The notes under the pieces were generated by a model that saw nothing but the letters and a program-made list of their open reading frames with translations, did no database searches and had not been told where the DNA came from. Positions 53,257 through 64,000 of a stretch of DNA of 64,000 nucleotides are shown here, one piece after another. The stretch comes from Boesenbergia rotunda (taxonomy: Eukaryota > Streptophyta > Magnoliopsida > Zingiberales > Zingiberaceae), in the NCBI GenBank assembly GCA_024364735.1, contig JAGFNQ010000957.1, positions 372,001-436,000 of the forward strand, read 5' to 3'. A program made the position numbers and the translations under genes. The first letter of the stretch is position 1; each line of letters starts with the position of its first letter.

Positions 53257-54560
53257 TAATGCCAATCGCTACGGTATCCAATACCATAGGCTCTAACATG
53301 TCCCTCAAACTTGCTTTGAGGCAAGGCCTTAGTTAAAGGATCCGCTATATTCCTTTCAGTGGGAACCCTCTCAATTTGTATGTCATTCCTACTTATAATC
53401 TCTCTGATCAGATGATAGCGGCGAAGCACGTGTTTGGATCACTGATGAGACCTTGGTTTCATTGCTTGTGCAATAGATCCATTGTTGTCGCAGTAAACCG
53501 GCACTGCTTCATCAATGGTTGGAACCTCACCAAGTTTCGAAACAAATTAACTTCTTGATTCAAACTGCTTCCGTGGTATAATCCGCTACGGTGTCTTGTT
53601 TGGAACTCTTCCAACTTATTGCGCCTCCATTCAAAGTAAACACGTATCCAGACTGCGATTTGGAGTCATCCTTATCTGTCTGGAAACTGGCATCCGTATA
53701 CCCACGTATTACCATATCTCCTTCTCCATATATCAGGAACACATCCTTAGTTCTTCTTAAGTACTTAAGGATTGTCTTGACAGCCGCCCAATGATCCATT
53801 CCTGGATCCAACTGGTATCTGCTTGTGACACTCAAAGCATACGATACATCGAGTCTAGTACATAACATAGCATACATGATAGATCCTATTGCGGATGCAT
53901 AGGGAATCTTATTCATGCAAATCCTCTCGTCTTCTGTGCGCGGACACATAGACTTTGAAAGGTTGATCCCATGCCTGATGGGAGGGTAACCTTTCTTGGA
54001 TTCCGACATGCTAAACCTTTTAGCACTCGGTCTATATATGTAGACTGCGAAAGACCAAGCAACCGTTTTGATCTATCTCTATAGATTCTAATCTCAAGGA
54101 TATAGGTTGCTTCTCCCAGGTCTTTCATGGAGAAAGTTTTGGACAACCAAATTTCAACTGTCTGTAAAACTGATATATCGTTTCCTATAATTAATATGTT
54201 ATCGACATATAATACTAGGAATACGACTGCACTCCCACTAACCTTCTTGTACACACAAGGTTCGTCAGGATTTTGTGAGAAATCAAACTCTTTGATTGTC
54301 TCATCAAAACGGATGTTCCAGCTCCTGGATGCTTGCTTCAGTCCATATATGGATCGCCGAAGCTTGCATATTTTGGTTTTGTCAACCGATGTGAAACCTT
54401 CAGGTTGTATCATGTATACATCCTCAAGCAAGTTTCCATTAAGGAAAGTTGTTTTCACATCCATTTGCCATATCTCATAATCATAATGAGCTGCTATGGC
54501 CAGGAGCATCCGAATGGATTTAAGCATAATTACCTTCCATGTCGGTTTTCTTCTTGAAAA
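53257..54560 (-). pseudogene. Z reverse transcriptase and RNase H (broken)
   Basis: 54527-53913 holds IWQMDVKTTFLNGNL (first Asp block), QPEGF, CKLRRSIYGLKQASRSWN and the active-site block LVLYVDNILIIGND, where YVDD has become YVDN. A 1-nt loss near 54010 shifts the frame into 54009-53560, with YASAIGSIMYAMLCTRLDVSY, ILKYLRRTKDVFLIYG and GYTDASFQTD..SQSGYVF of RNase H. Further shifts follow towards the PPT. The partial copy at 61051 keeps YVDD, so the loss is specific to this copy. Confidence 0.85.
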
Positions 54561-56696
54561 CCCACTTGCACCCTATGGGCTTAATCCCTTCGGGTGGGTT
54601 AACCAAGTGTCATACTTGATTTTCGTACATGAAATCCATTTCCAACTTCATGGCCTCAAGCCATTTGTCCCTTTCTGAACTTTTCAAGACATCTTCATAA
54701 CTGATAGGTTCATCATCGCTTATGAGTAACACGTCGTTCGATTCACTTACGAGAAATCCATATCTCTCTGGAATATTGCGAGCCCTATCAGACCTACGAA
54801 GAGGTGGTGTTGTTTTAGGTTCAACTGATAGCTCATCACTATGAATTATCGGTTGTGGGCCTAGACTTGGTGTCTCTGTAATGTCTATTGGAGTTTCTTG
54901 AACTTCATCAAGTTCAATGCCACTCCCACTATTTTCTTGTAAAAGAAATTCTTTTTCCAGAAATACAGCATGCCTTGAAACAAACACCTTTTGTTCCAAG
55001 GGATGATAGAATTGGTAACCCTTCGTTTCCTTATGGTACCCAATAAATAGACATTTATCAGACTTAGCATCCAATTTGTCTGATATAGTCCGCTTCACAT
55101 AAGCAGGACAACCCCATATCTTAAGGTGAGTTAAGTGAGGTTTCTAACTATTCCAAATCTCATATGGAGTAGTAGAGACTACCTTGGTCGGGACTCTATT
55201 TAACAAGTAAACAGCTGTCTTAAGTGCATAACCCCAAAAAGATTTTGGAAGAGTTGCATGGTTCATCATGGATCTAACCATGTCCATCAAGGTCGGTTAC
55301 GCCTCTCAGATACACCATTATGCTGTGGTGTATATGGCGGAGTCCATTGGGACAATATCCCATTGTCCCTAAGATAATCTTGAAACTCTTGACTTAAGTA
55401 TTCACCACCCCGATCGGATCGAAGTATTTTAATACTTTTGCCAATTTGTTTCTCTACTTCATTTCTGAACTCTTTGAATTTCTCAAAAACTTCAGATTTG
55501 TGTTTCATCAAGAACACATACCCGAATCGTGAGTGATCATCGATAAAGGTGATGAAGTAGCTATAGCCTCCTTGTGCTAGAGTTAACATTGGTCCACATA
55601 CATCGGTATGTATTAGACCAAGCAATTCTCCCACTGGATTACCTTTTCTGGAAAAGGGTAATTTGGTCATCTTGCCTCTTAAGCATGATTCGCATGTATC
55701 AAATGAACCGGGTTCAAATGATTCCAAAATTCCACATCGGTGTAATTCGGTCATGCGTTTCTTACTTATATGGCCAAGACGACAGTGCCACGTGTAGGAG
55801 TCTATTCGATTATCTATTCGAGCACGTTTGTTGCTAACTTCGATATTGAAAACGTCACTGGATAAATCTAACGTGTAGATGCCATTGCACAAAGTTCCAT
55901 TCCCATAAAGAACGCCATTTAAAGTTATGTAACAACAATTGTTACTAAAAGTTAAATGATAACCTTTTTCATTCAAACATGAAATAGATACAATGTTCTT
56001 TATTAACGAAGGAACTAAATAACAATTATCCAATTCTAAGACACGTCCAGTCGGGAGCTTTAGCAAATATGTTCCGATGGAATTAGCAACAACCTTTGCT
56101 CCATTTCCAACTCGTAAATTTGCTTCTCCCTTGACGAGTCTTCTTTTATTCCTTAGCCCCTTTATGTCATTACATATATGTGAGCTACACCCAGTATCAA
56201 GTACCCAGGTATTTGAGGAAATAGAGTGACATTCAATAACGAAGATACTTGAAGAGGATGGGGCATCGGATGCCTTATTCTTCAAGGACTCAAGATAAAC
56301 CTTGCAGTTTCTTCGCCAGTGACCCTCCTTGCCACAATGATGGCAAGTTCCTTTTGGTTTCTTTTCAGTCTTTTTGGCCTTTTTCTTCTTCCCTTTATTC
56401 TGTTCTTTGGCCTTCCTCTTAGAACCTTTCTTTGAGGAACCAACTAACAGTATCGCCTTTTGATCCGGCTTTACAGAAGGCTCTACAGTCTTCAGCAGGT
56501 TGAGCAACTCAGGAATGGTGGTCTCTAGTTTGTTCATCCGATAGTTCATCACAAATTGTGAATAACTTTTGGGCAAACAATTCAGAATTAAGTCAATACT
56601 TAGTTCATGATCCATTGCAAGTCCGAGTGTGCTCAGTCGCTCAATGTACCCCAACATCTTTAACACAAACTGCGAGGCAGAAGTGCCTTCCTGCAT
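54561..56696 (-). pseudogene. Z gag C-terminus, protease and integrase (frameshifted)
   Basis: 56696-55287 is open for 469 codons: the end of the gag capsid part (LNCLPKSYSQFVMNYRMNKL), a Lys-rich stretch, the zinc knuckle CHHCGKEGHWRRNC, the protease active site WVLDTGCSSHIC, the pre-integrase HCRLGH...CESCLRGK zinc-binding part, and the integrase core with HTDVCGP, FIDDHSRFGYVF, ILRSDRGGEYLS and HNGVSERRNR. A 1-nt loss near 55295 (tcggttacgcc where the second copy has ttcggttgcgcc) breaks the frame. 55098-54610 continues with DKCLFIGYHKETKGYQFYHP, normal for copia integrase C-termini, and the linker to reverse transcriptase. Confidence 0.88.
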
Positions 56697-57049
56697 CTTA
56701 GTGGTGAAGAGGAGTCTGGAGACTTCGAACCTTTCGGATCTCGCCTGCTCTCATGAAGATGGAAGATGATGGTACAAGCATCCATATGCTCATGCTGCTT
56801 TTGCAGCTCAGGTACCATAGAGGCTAGCATAATGCAACTCGCAAGTTCAGAATCGGTCACATGTTTCTGATAGGCCAACAATTGGTCTGGAGTTGCATTT
56901 TCTGGAGGATGGTTGGGAAGTTGATCTTCAAGGACATAAGCAAGCTTCTCTGCCTTAAGGACTATCCTTAGGTTTCGAAGCCAGTCCATGAAGTTCGGCC
57001 CAGTCAGTTTATTGGTGTCCAAAATGGAACGCAAGTTTAGAGAAGACAT
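56660..57049 (-). pseudogene. Z gag N-terminal part
   Basis: Begins MSSLNLRSILDTNKLTGPNF and MDWLRNLRIVLKAEKLAYVL, the usual copia gag start, and continues through VTDSELASCIMLASMVPELQ. A frameshift near 56740 diverts the reading; the correct frame resumes in the ORF starting at 56696. Confidence 0.82.
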
Positions 57050-58763
57050 TATCGAGTGATTATCCTAGAAATACAAATTGAGTTTATGTGAGAAGATTGA
57101 TTAAAGAATGTATCAATATACATTAATTAAAAATCCTATTTATTTTTCAAATTGAATAACCCTTTTTATCAATTCGGGAGATCGTAGGAACATCTCCAAA
57201 TAGGTTGATATCCAACCATAGATAAGAACCACCATGGCTGTGGCCATCAAGTTATTCTTAGCTATGAAGGTAGGTAATTATACCGATTACATATCACATA
57301 TATGTAACTATCACTTTATGCTATCAACTAATTGAATGTTTGCATAAATCATTGGGTTGTTAACTCATTAACAAGTATGCAACATTATACATAGCACCCA
57401 ACTGCACCTCTCTTTACATCGACCTTGGCTGTGGCACAACAAATCGATGCTCCAAGCTTAAGGCTGACCCATTAATCAAGAAATAGTTTTAATATGGTTG
57501 GAGCTCATTCAACCGTTTAGTCAGGCTTGGATGTGTCCAACAACCAAAACTAAGGATTGACCTCTGACTCCAACTATATTATTCATAAACTAATTCCATG
57601 GTTTGAACATGTTGAGGTTCAAGTCGGGCATGGATGTGTCCATCAACCCAAACGAGAAACAAAACTCCGGTTCTAACCATATTAATGGAAGGTGTTAGCC
57701 TTAATATTTTGTAAGGGGTTTTGAGTCTCATCTTTCTTTCTAAGCACATTCATGACATTACGTCATGACTAACGATTTCCTTAATAAAGTATGTATGTGA
57801 CTTAAGTTATCAAGTCTCATGAATTGAATTAGGAACCGGATTTCCTCATTCTAATTTCATACTTTATTAAAGGAATTGTTTTGGGAAACAATTTCCTAAA
57901 TTGTCATAATCAATTTCGGAAATAATATGTTCAAGACTTTGATTTCTCTAAATCAAAACTTATTAAATTAAGAGACAATTCCCTTAATTCAACCACATAT
58001 TATTTTCATGAAAATCTCATTAAGAAACTCTATAGGAAACCATTTTCCTAATTAATTTTGGAGACAACAATATGTAAGAGCATCACCTCTTAAAGCATAT
58101 TTTATTCATGGATTTAATTAATTACAACAAATCGTTTTCTAAGGGTGGCTCCCCGAGGCTCAGATACCCAAAGAAAATAATTTGTAAATCCAATTGGTTC
58201 GGTAAATCCAATTGGACGGCTCCCCGAGGCTCAATCCAAATCAAACATGACAATTTCAATTAAAAATTGGGAAATTAAATTACAACAACTAGCTTTAAAT
58301 TGGACGGCTCCCCGAGGCTCAATCCAAAATAAAGAATTTTGTTGTCAATTTAAAGACCAATTCAAATTTAATTGTCAATTAACTGTCCATGAATTTGTCT
58401 AGACTTTCTTAAAAGAAAGTGCCCAAAATTGCGAGATTTCATAAATTGGTTTTCAGAATAATTGTAAGTTTCTGGTACAAAGAAAACTTACATATTTCCA
58501 AAGTTGAAAAATTTCTAAAATAGAAAATTTCCAAAATTGGAAAGTTTCCAAAGATGGGAAGTTTTCACAATTATTATAAAATTTTAGAAACTAGGATATT
58601 TCAAAAGTTTGCGAAATTTCATGAGGATTTCCAAACTTAGAAATTCCTAAATCTAAAATTTATTATAATTGGAAAGTTTCCATAATTGAAAATTTTTTCC
58701 AAAATTGAGATTATGACAAAGTTTTCCGCAAAACAATTATATGATTATGTCGAACACTAACCG
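57050..58763 (-). other. Z leader between primer site and gag
   Basis: About 1.7 kb without an ORF. AT-rich, with three copies of ggctccccgaggctca (58147-58162, 58218-58233, 58306-58321) and a run of tttccaaaattggaaa-type repeats (58480-58720). Long leaders of LTR elements may carry packaging signals; that role is speculation here. Confidence 0.6.
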
Positions 58764-58775
58764 GCTCTGATACCA
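58764..58775 (-). promoter_or_regulatory. Z primer-binding site (initiator tRNA-Met)
   Basis: Minus strand TGGTATCAGAGC, one base inside the 5' LTR end. Confidence 0.9.
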
Positions 58776-58776
58776 C

Positions 58777-61050
58777 TGTTGGGACCGGGTGCATGTCGAC
58801 AAGGATACGGGTTCGTAAAATTTTAAATTTTTACGTGCAGCGGAAGAATTAGCATAAAATAATTTCCTAAATTATTTTAACCACGTATCTAGCATGCAAC
58901 CTTATGATGTGTTGACATAATCATAAATTAAAACTTTGCGGAAAAAGTAAACTAATTTACTAAGTACCTCTCGTAACTCGAAGTAAGGGACGAGATCCAA
59001 CCGTAGCGTCCCTTGGAAGCTCCGCCTCTATTCGCGTCCACGCCGAGTTCTCTTCGGGATGACTTCGCAAAGCCACGAGTTTTGTGCCGACGAGAACTAC
59101 TAGATTCTCCGAAGACACAACTAGAAGAACAAGAGAAAAGATAGGAAACTAACCACCCGAGAAACGGAATCGAATTCCGAGAAGGAAGGAGATGTGATCC
59201 GCTTCTTCTTCTTCTTGGTTGGCTTCTCCTTGGTGTAGATTGCTCACGCCAACTCCTTGGAGAACAATGAAGGTGCGCCGGCCCTAGGAGATCTAGGTTG
59301 GGCGCCGACCCTAGATGGGAGGGAGAAGGAGAAGAGAATAAGAGAGAGAGAGGGAGAGGATTAACTCTTAATCAACTCAATTGATTGGAATTGAAGGCTA
59401 GCCTTTGGTTCCTTTATATAGCAACCTCTCCCTTGCTAAGTCTCCTCTTTAACGGAATTAACGGAATTAATTTTCATAAGAAATTTATCTTATAAATTTT
59501 CTTATAAATTATTCCGTTAGGCCTAGTTTTATTATAACTAACTTTATAATAAAACAATTAATTCTCTTCTTTAATTATGGAATAAATTTTATAAGAAATT
59601 TATAATTTTTCTTTTAATGGAAAAATCAATTCATAATTGATTTTATAAAATTAAAATAAACCATTCCATGGATTATTTTAATTTCCAAAAAAGAAATAAA
59701 TTTCTATAAATTTATTTATATAAATTTCTTTATACAAATTTATTTATCCATAATTTATAAAACAAATCGCGCTAGATTTATTTTATTAATTAAACCAAAT
59801 TAATTGGTTTTCTCCCTTTTAAGTGGCCGGCCAAACCAAGGGGGTTTGGCACCCTCTTTGGCCGGCCAATCAAGCCGCATCCATCGCGAATTAAACTCAT
59901 TTAATTCGCCCAAATAAGCCTTCAAAAGACTTAGCCATTTTAGCTTCCATTGCGCCTCTGATTAACTCAGATTCGACTTATTTCTCTTGATCGGAAAATC
60001 CAATTTTCAACTCGTTTTAAATCCCTCGGATTACTCGTAGTGCGTGTGACTAAATAGGCTTTCGATTTATGTTGGCTGTCTATAATCAACCAATTATAGA
60101 ACGATCATGAGTGGCACCTAGTAGTACATCATGACCCCCAATTAATCGAAAGATCAACGGTTTGACCTCAGAAGTAATTCTGAAACCCTTCAGCAGCTCT
60201 AATGAGTCGTGCCTCATTCCCTTCACCACCTTATACCCACTTGGTTCAGGACACGGTCTATTGTGTCAGTCCCCACTAGGCTGACTACGTCACACCTAGC
60301 CCAAGTAGTGTCTTTCTCGTCCTTTGGATTTCTAATTACTCTCATGTATTTAAGAGACTCGCACTCTAAACATGATATACTCTGGCCAGAGGTTTTGAGT
60401 AACAATCCGACGATAGGCCTGGGTATACATCTCCTCGCAAGGAGTGGTGAATCCTTTGTAGGCTGTTCAAACATCTTCGGGCACTTCGGCTTATACCCAA
60501 TCATCCTGGGTCCACACCTCCTTGGAGATGCTTGCTTAAGATGTTAAAGTATAAGTCTCCATGACCAAGATGACTTGAACACCGCAAGTCAAAGGAACAT
60601 CGCACTTAAGCTGCAGTAAGAACTTCATTGACATATCTACATGTAGATTCCATATGAAGTCTTACAGCTAGTCACTCCAATGAACTAGTTCCCTTAACTA
60701 GCATCCATGTTTATCTCCGGACATCCCAATGTCACCAGCCAGTGAGAATCAGCTGATTAGAGAATAACCCATGCTAGTCTCAACAGAATTGATAGTGTCC
60801 GTTTTTATCAATTCATCGACTAGGGATAATTTCAATACTTCACAATTGCACATTAGAGATAATCACTAGTTGTGATCCCATCACAAATTCTCTTATGCTG
60901 TGATTGTATTGCGGACATTCAGTAGATGAGTTTAAGATCCCAATCAAATACACAAAACATGTATACTCAAATAGTGAATTATCATTTATTAATATAAATG
61001 TTTACATCATAAGGCGATTGCCTTAGGACACTTCTCTCATATCACTAACA
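58777..61050 (-). repeat. Z 5' LTR, shared with a second internal region
   Basis: 2274 bp, homologous to 50958-53241 with many substitutions and small indels. It serves as 5' LTR for Z and stands where the 3' LTR of the partial copy Z' would be. Confidence 0.88.
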
Positions 61051-63593
61051 AACTCCCACTTGGCCTAATGCCAATCGCTACGGTATCCAATACCATAGGC
61101 TCTAACATGTCCCTCAAACTTGCTTTGAGGCAAGGCCTTAGTTAAAGGATCCGCTATATTCCTTTCAGTGGGAACCTCTCAATTTGTATGTCATTCCTAC
61201 TTATAATCTCTCTGATCAGATGATAGCGGCGAAGCACGTGTTTGGATCGCTGATGAGACCTTGGTTCCTTGCTTGTGCAATAGCTCCATTGTTGTCGCAG
61301 TAAACCGGCACTGCTTCATCAATGGTTGGAACCACACCAAGTTCGAGACAAACTTCTTGATCCAAACTGCTTCCGTGGTAGAATCCGCTACGGTGTCTTG
61401 TTTGGAACTTTTCCAACTTATTGCGCCTCCATTCAAAGTAAATACGTATCCAGACTGCGATTTGGAGTCATCCTTATCTGTCTGGAAACTGGCATCGTAT
61501 ACCCACGTATTACCATATCTCCTTCTCCATATATTAGGAACACATCCTTAGTTCTTCTTAAGTACTTAAGGATTGTCTTGACAGCCGCCCAATGATCCAT
61601 TCCTGGATCCGACTGGTATCTGCTTGTGACGCTCAAAGCATACGATACATCGGGCCTAGTACATAACATAGCATACATGATAGATCCTATTGCGGATGCA
61701 TAGGGAATCTTATTCATGCAAATCCTCTCGTCTTCTGTGCGCGGACACATAGACTTTGAAAGGTTGATCCCATGCCTGATGGGAAGGTAACCTTTCTTGG
61801 ATTCCGACATGCTAAACCTTTTTAGCACTCGGTCTATATATGTAGACTGCGAAAGACCAAGCAACCGTTTTGATCTATCTCTATAGATTCTAATCCCAAG
61901 GATATAGGTTGCTTCTCCCAGGTCTTTCATGGAGAAAGTTTTGGACAACCAAATTTAACTGTCTGTAAAACTGATATATCGTTTCCTATAAGTAATATGT
62001 CATCGACATATAATACTAGGAATACGACTGCACTCCCACTAACCTTCTTGTACACACAAGGTTCGTCAGGATTTTGTGAGAAATCAAACTCTTTGATTGT
62101 CTCATCAAAACGGATGTTCCAGCTCCTGGATGCTTGCTTCAGTCCATATATGGATCGTCGAAGCTTGCATATTTGGTTTTGTCAACCGATGTGAAACCTT
62201 CAGGTTGTATCATGTATACATCCTCAAGCAGTTTCCATTAAGGAAAGCTGTTTTCACATCCATTTGTCATATCTCATAATCATAATGAGCTGCTATGGCC
62301 AGGAGCATCCGAATGGATTTAAGCATAATTACCTTCCATGTCGGTTTTCTTCTTGAAAACCCACTTGCACCCTATGGGCTTAATCCCTTCGGGTGGGTTA
62401 ACCAAGTCCCATACTTGATTTTCGTACATGGAATCCATTTCCGACTTCATGGCCTCAAGCCATTTGTCCCTTTCTGAACTTTTCAGGACATCTTCATAAC
62501 TGATAGGTTCATCATCGCTTATGAGTAACACGTCGTTCGAATTCACTTACGAGAAATCCTATCTCTCTGGAATATTGCGTGCCCTATCAGACCTACGAAG
62601 AGGTGGTGTTGTTTTAGGTTCAACTGATAGCTCATCATATGAATTATCGGTTGTGGGCCTAGACTAGGTGTCTCTGTAATGTCTATTGGAGTTTCTTGAA
62701 CTTCATCAAGTTCAATGCCACTCCCACTGTTTTCTTGTAAAAGAAATTCTTTTTCAGAAATACAGCATGCCTTGAAACAAACACCTTTTGTTCCAAGGGA
62801 TGATAGAATTGGTAACCCTTCGTTTCCTTAGGGTATCCAATAAATAGACATTTATCAGACTTAGCATCCAATTTGTCTGATAATCCGCTTCACATAAGCA
62901 GGACAACCCCATATCTTAAGGTGAGTTAAGTGAGGTTTCTTACTATTCCAATCTCATATGGAGTAGTAGAGACTACCTTGGTCGGGACTCTGTTTAGCAA
63001 GTAAACAGCTGTCTTAAGTGCATAGCCCCAAAAGGATTTTGGAAGAGTTGCATGATTCATCATGGACCTAACCATGTCCATCAAGGTTCGGTTGCGCCTC
63101 TCAGATACACCATTATGCTGTGGTGTATACGGCGGAGTCCATTGGGACAATATCCCATTGTCCCTAAGATAATCTTGAAACTCTTGACTTAAGTATTCAC
63201 CACCCCGATCGGATCGAAGTATTTTAATACTTTTGCCAAGTTGTTTCTCTACTTCATTTCTGAACTCTTTGAATTTCTCAAAAGCTTCAGATTTGTGTTT
63301 CATCAAGAACACATACCCGAATCGTGAGTGATCATCGATAAAGGTGATGAAGTAGCTATAGCCTCCTTGTGCTAGAGTTGACATTGGTCCACATACATCG
63401 GTATGTATTAGACCAAGCAATTCTCCCACTGGATTACCTTTTCCGGAAAAGGGTAATTTGGTCATCTTGCCTTTAAGCATGATTCGCATGTATCAAATGA
63501 ACCGGGTTCAAATGATTCCAAAATTCCACATCGGTGTAATTCGGTCATGCGTTTCTTACTTATATGGCCAAGACGACAGTGCCACGTGTAGGA
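61051..63593 (-). pseudogene. Z': second partial copia internal region, head-to-tail
   Basis: It starts with the same PPT context as Z and runs through RNase H (61197-61436), reverse transcriptase (61433-61948 and upstream, with an intact YVDD near 62005), the integrase C-terminus (62683-62871), the integrase core (62926-63489 with SDRGGEYLS and HNGVSERRNR intact) and the zinc-binding HCRLGH segment to 63593. It has its own frameshifts, for example a missing base near 61957 and one near 63473, and lacks the break that Z has near 55295. It stops at the assembly gap, so protease and gag are missing or unsequenced. Confidence 0.85.
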
Positions 63594-63618
63594 NNNNNNN
63601 NNNNNNNNNNNNNNNNNN
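63594..63618. other. Assembly gap, 25 N
   Basis: Run of 25 N, probably a placeholder of arbitrary size. Sequence after it is unrelated to the expected continuation of the copia element. Confidence 0.98.
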
Positions 63619-64000
63619 TGTAAATGGTTTGAGCAAACTTGTTGCATAATTCTAGGGTAGGGAATCTAGGGTCAGGACTTGGTTCGGCACCGGGGTTGGC
63701 CGGGTTTGGTCGGCGTCTTCTAAGTTAAGGAAATTAAAAGAAGCATGAAGATATTGCATTAAAAATAAATTTAAATGCAATAAAAATAAATAAAATTATA
63801 CCGGGCAGCTCGGGGAGGCATAGTTGAGGATGAGGACTTGCAAGATCTCCTTGGAGGGAAAGAAGTGAAGAAGGAAGTTGATTTTGGTGTGGGAAGAGAG
63901 GGGGAATTCGGGTGCCTTATATAGGCAGATCAACGGGGGCGCCCGGGAGCTTCCGGGCGCCCTGGTCAGGGTTGCTGCCAAAGGCAGTGTTTGTCTGGTT
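63619..64000 (-). repeat. Partial LTR of another N-type element
   Basis: It contains GGGCGCC modules (cgggggcgcccgggagc and ttccgggcgccctgg, 63933-63963) next to a minus-strand TATA box, as in U3 of N1 and N2, but the rest does not match either. The window ends within it. No terminal TG/CA is identified with confidence. Confidence 0.5.
63915..63925 (-). promoter_or_regulatory. TATA box of the partial LTR at the window end
   Basis: Minus strand CCTATATAAGG next to GGGCGCC modules, as in solo LTR A. Confidence 0.55.

Larger units (their letters stand above)
50958..61050 (-). mobile_element. Z: Ty1/copia element (complete structure, mutated)
   Basis: LTRs at 50958-53241 and 58777-61050, tRNA-Met primer site at 58764-58775, and PPT at 53242-53256. 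Minus-strand order is gag, protease, integrase, reverse transcriptase, RNase H, the copia order. The long LTRs (2.3 kb) and gag style suggest the Tork/Angela group; this is tentative. Left flank is gcttc; the right LTR is followed not by flanking DNA but by a second internal region, so no target duplication can be checked. Confidence 0.88.

Overview
This is plant nuclear DNA made almost entirely of nested LTR retrotransposons. I found no host gene, rRNA or tRNA that I can defend. Evidence for a plant genome: Athila-type Ty3/gypsy elements primed by tRNA-Asp, copia-type elements primed by initiator tRNA-Met, and a Tat-type gypsy relic. Such dense nesting suggests a large-genome angiosperm. A monocot is plausible, but the sequence does not fix the species.

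Layout. 1-2066: decayed copia-like gag fused to a U3-like LTR relic. 2233-2715: degenerate minisatellite. 2957-5122: a plus-strand solo LTR (duplication ATCTA) split by a minus-strand solo LTR at 3072-4007 (duplication CTAGT). 5123-6087: AT-rich spacer with hairpin repeats and (TA)n tracts. 6088-50957: remains of one minus-strand Tat-like gypsy element: its LTR, an antisense coiled-coil ORF, an 83-bp tandem array, and a broken protease region. Everything else between those coordinates is later insertions.

Inside the Tat relic are: N1, a non-autonomous copia-like element at 9402-17947 (duplication GGGTG), itself holding solo LTR A at 14093-15820 (TACCT); and Y, a 12.1-kb Athila element spread over 19622-49983 (GTACC), which entered the 83-bp array. 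Y in turn carries X, a non-autonomous Athila at 28926-39914 (AGGTA) in its gag, and N2, a non-autonomous copia-like element at 40949-48242 (CTAGT) in its leader. From 50958 a complete but mutated copia element Z (50958-61050) is followed head-to-tail by a second partial internal region (61051-63593) sharing its LTR. That copy ends at a 25-N assembly gap. After the gap lies part of another LTR of the N1/N2 style.

How the parts work together. Only Y and Z ever carried full gag-pol, and both now have frameshifts and stops. N1, N2 and X have LTRs, priming sites and purine tracts but no pol, so they would depend on enzymes from elsewhere. The most interesting signal is an LTR layout shared by the N-type LTRs: a variable minisatellite, a short conserved box, a block of short dyad GC-rich modules, then a TATA box. 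Other points of interest are a pol-less Athila whose ORF ends in repeated RLRPPE-like motifs, repeated internal purine-tract motifs in both Athila elements, and a conserved unknown coding block shared by N1 and N2.
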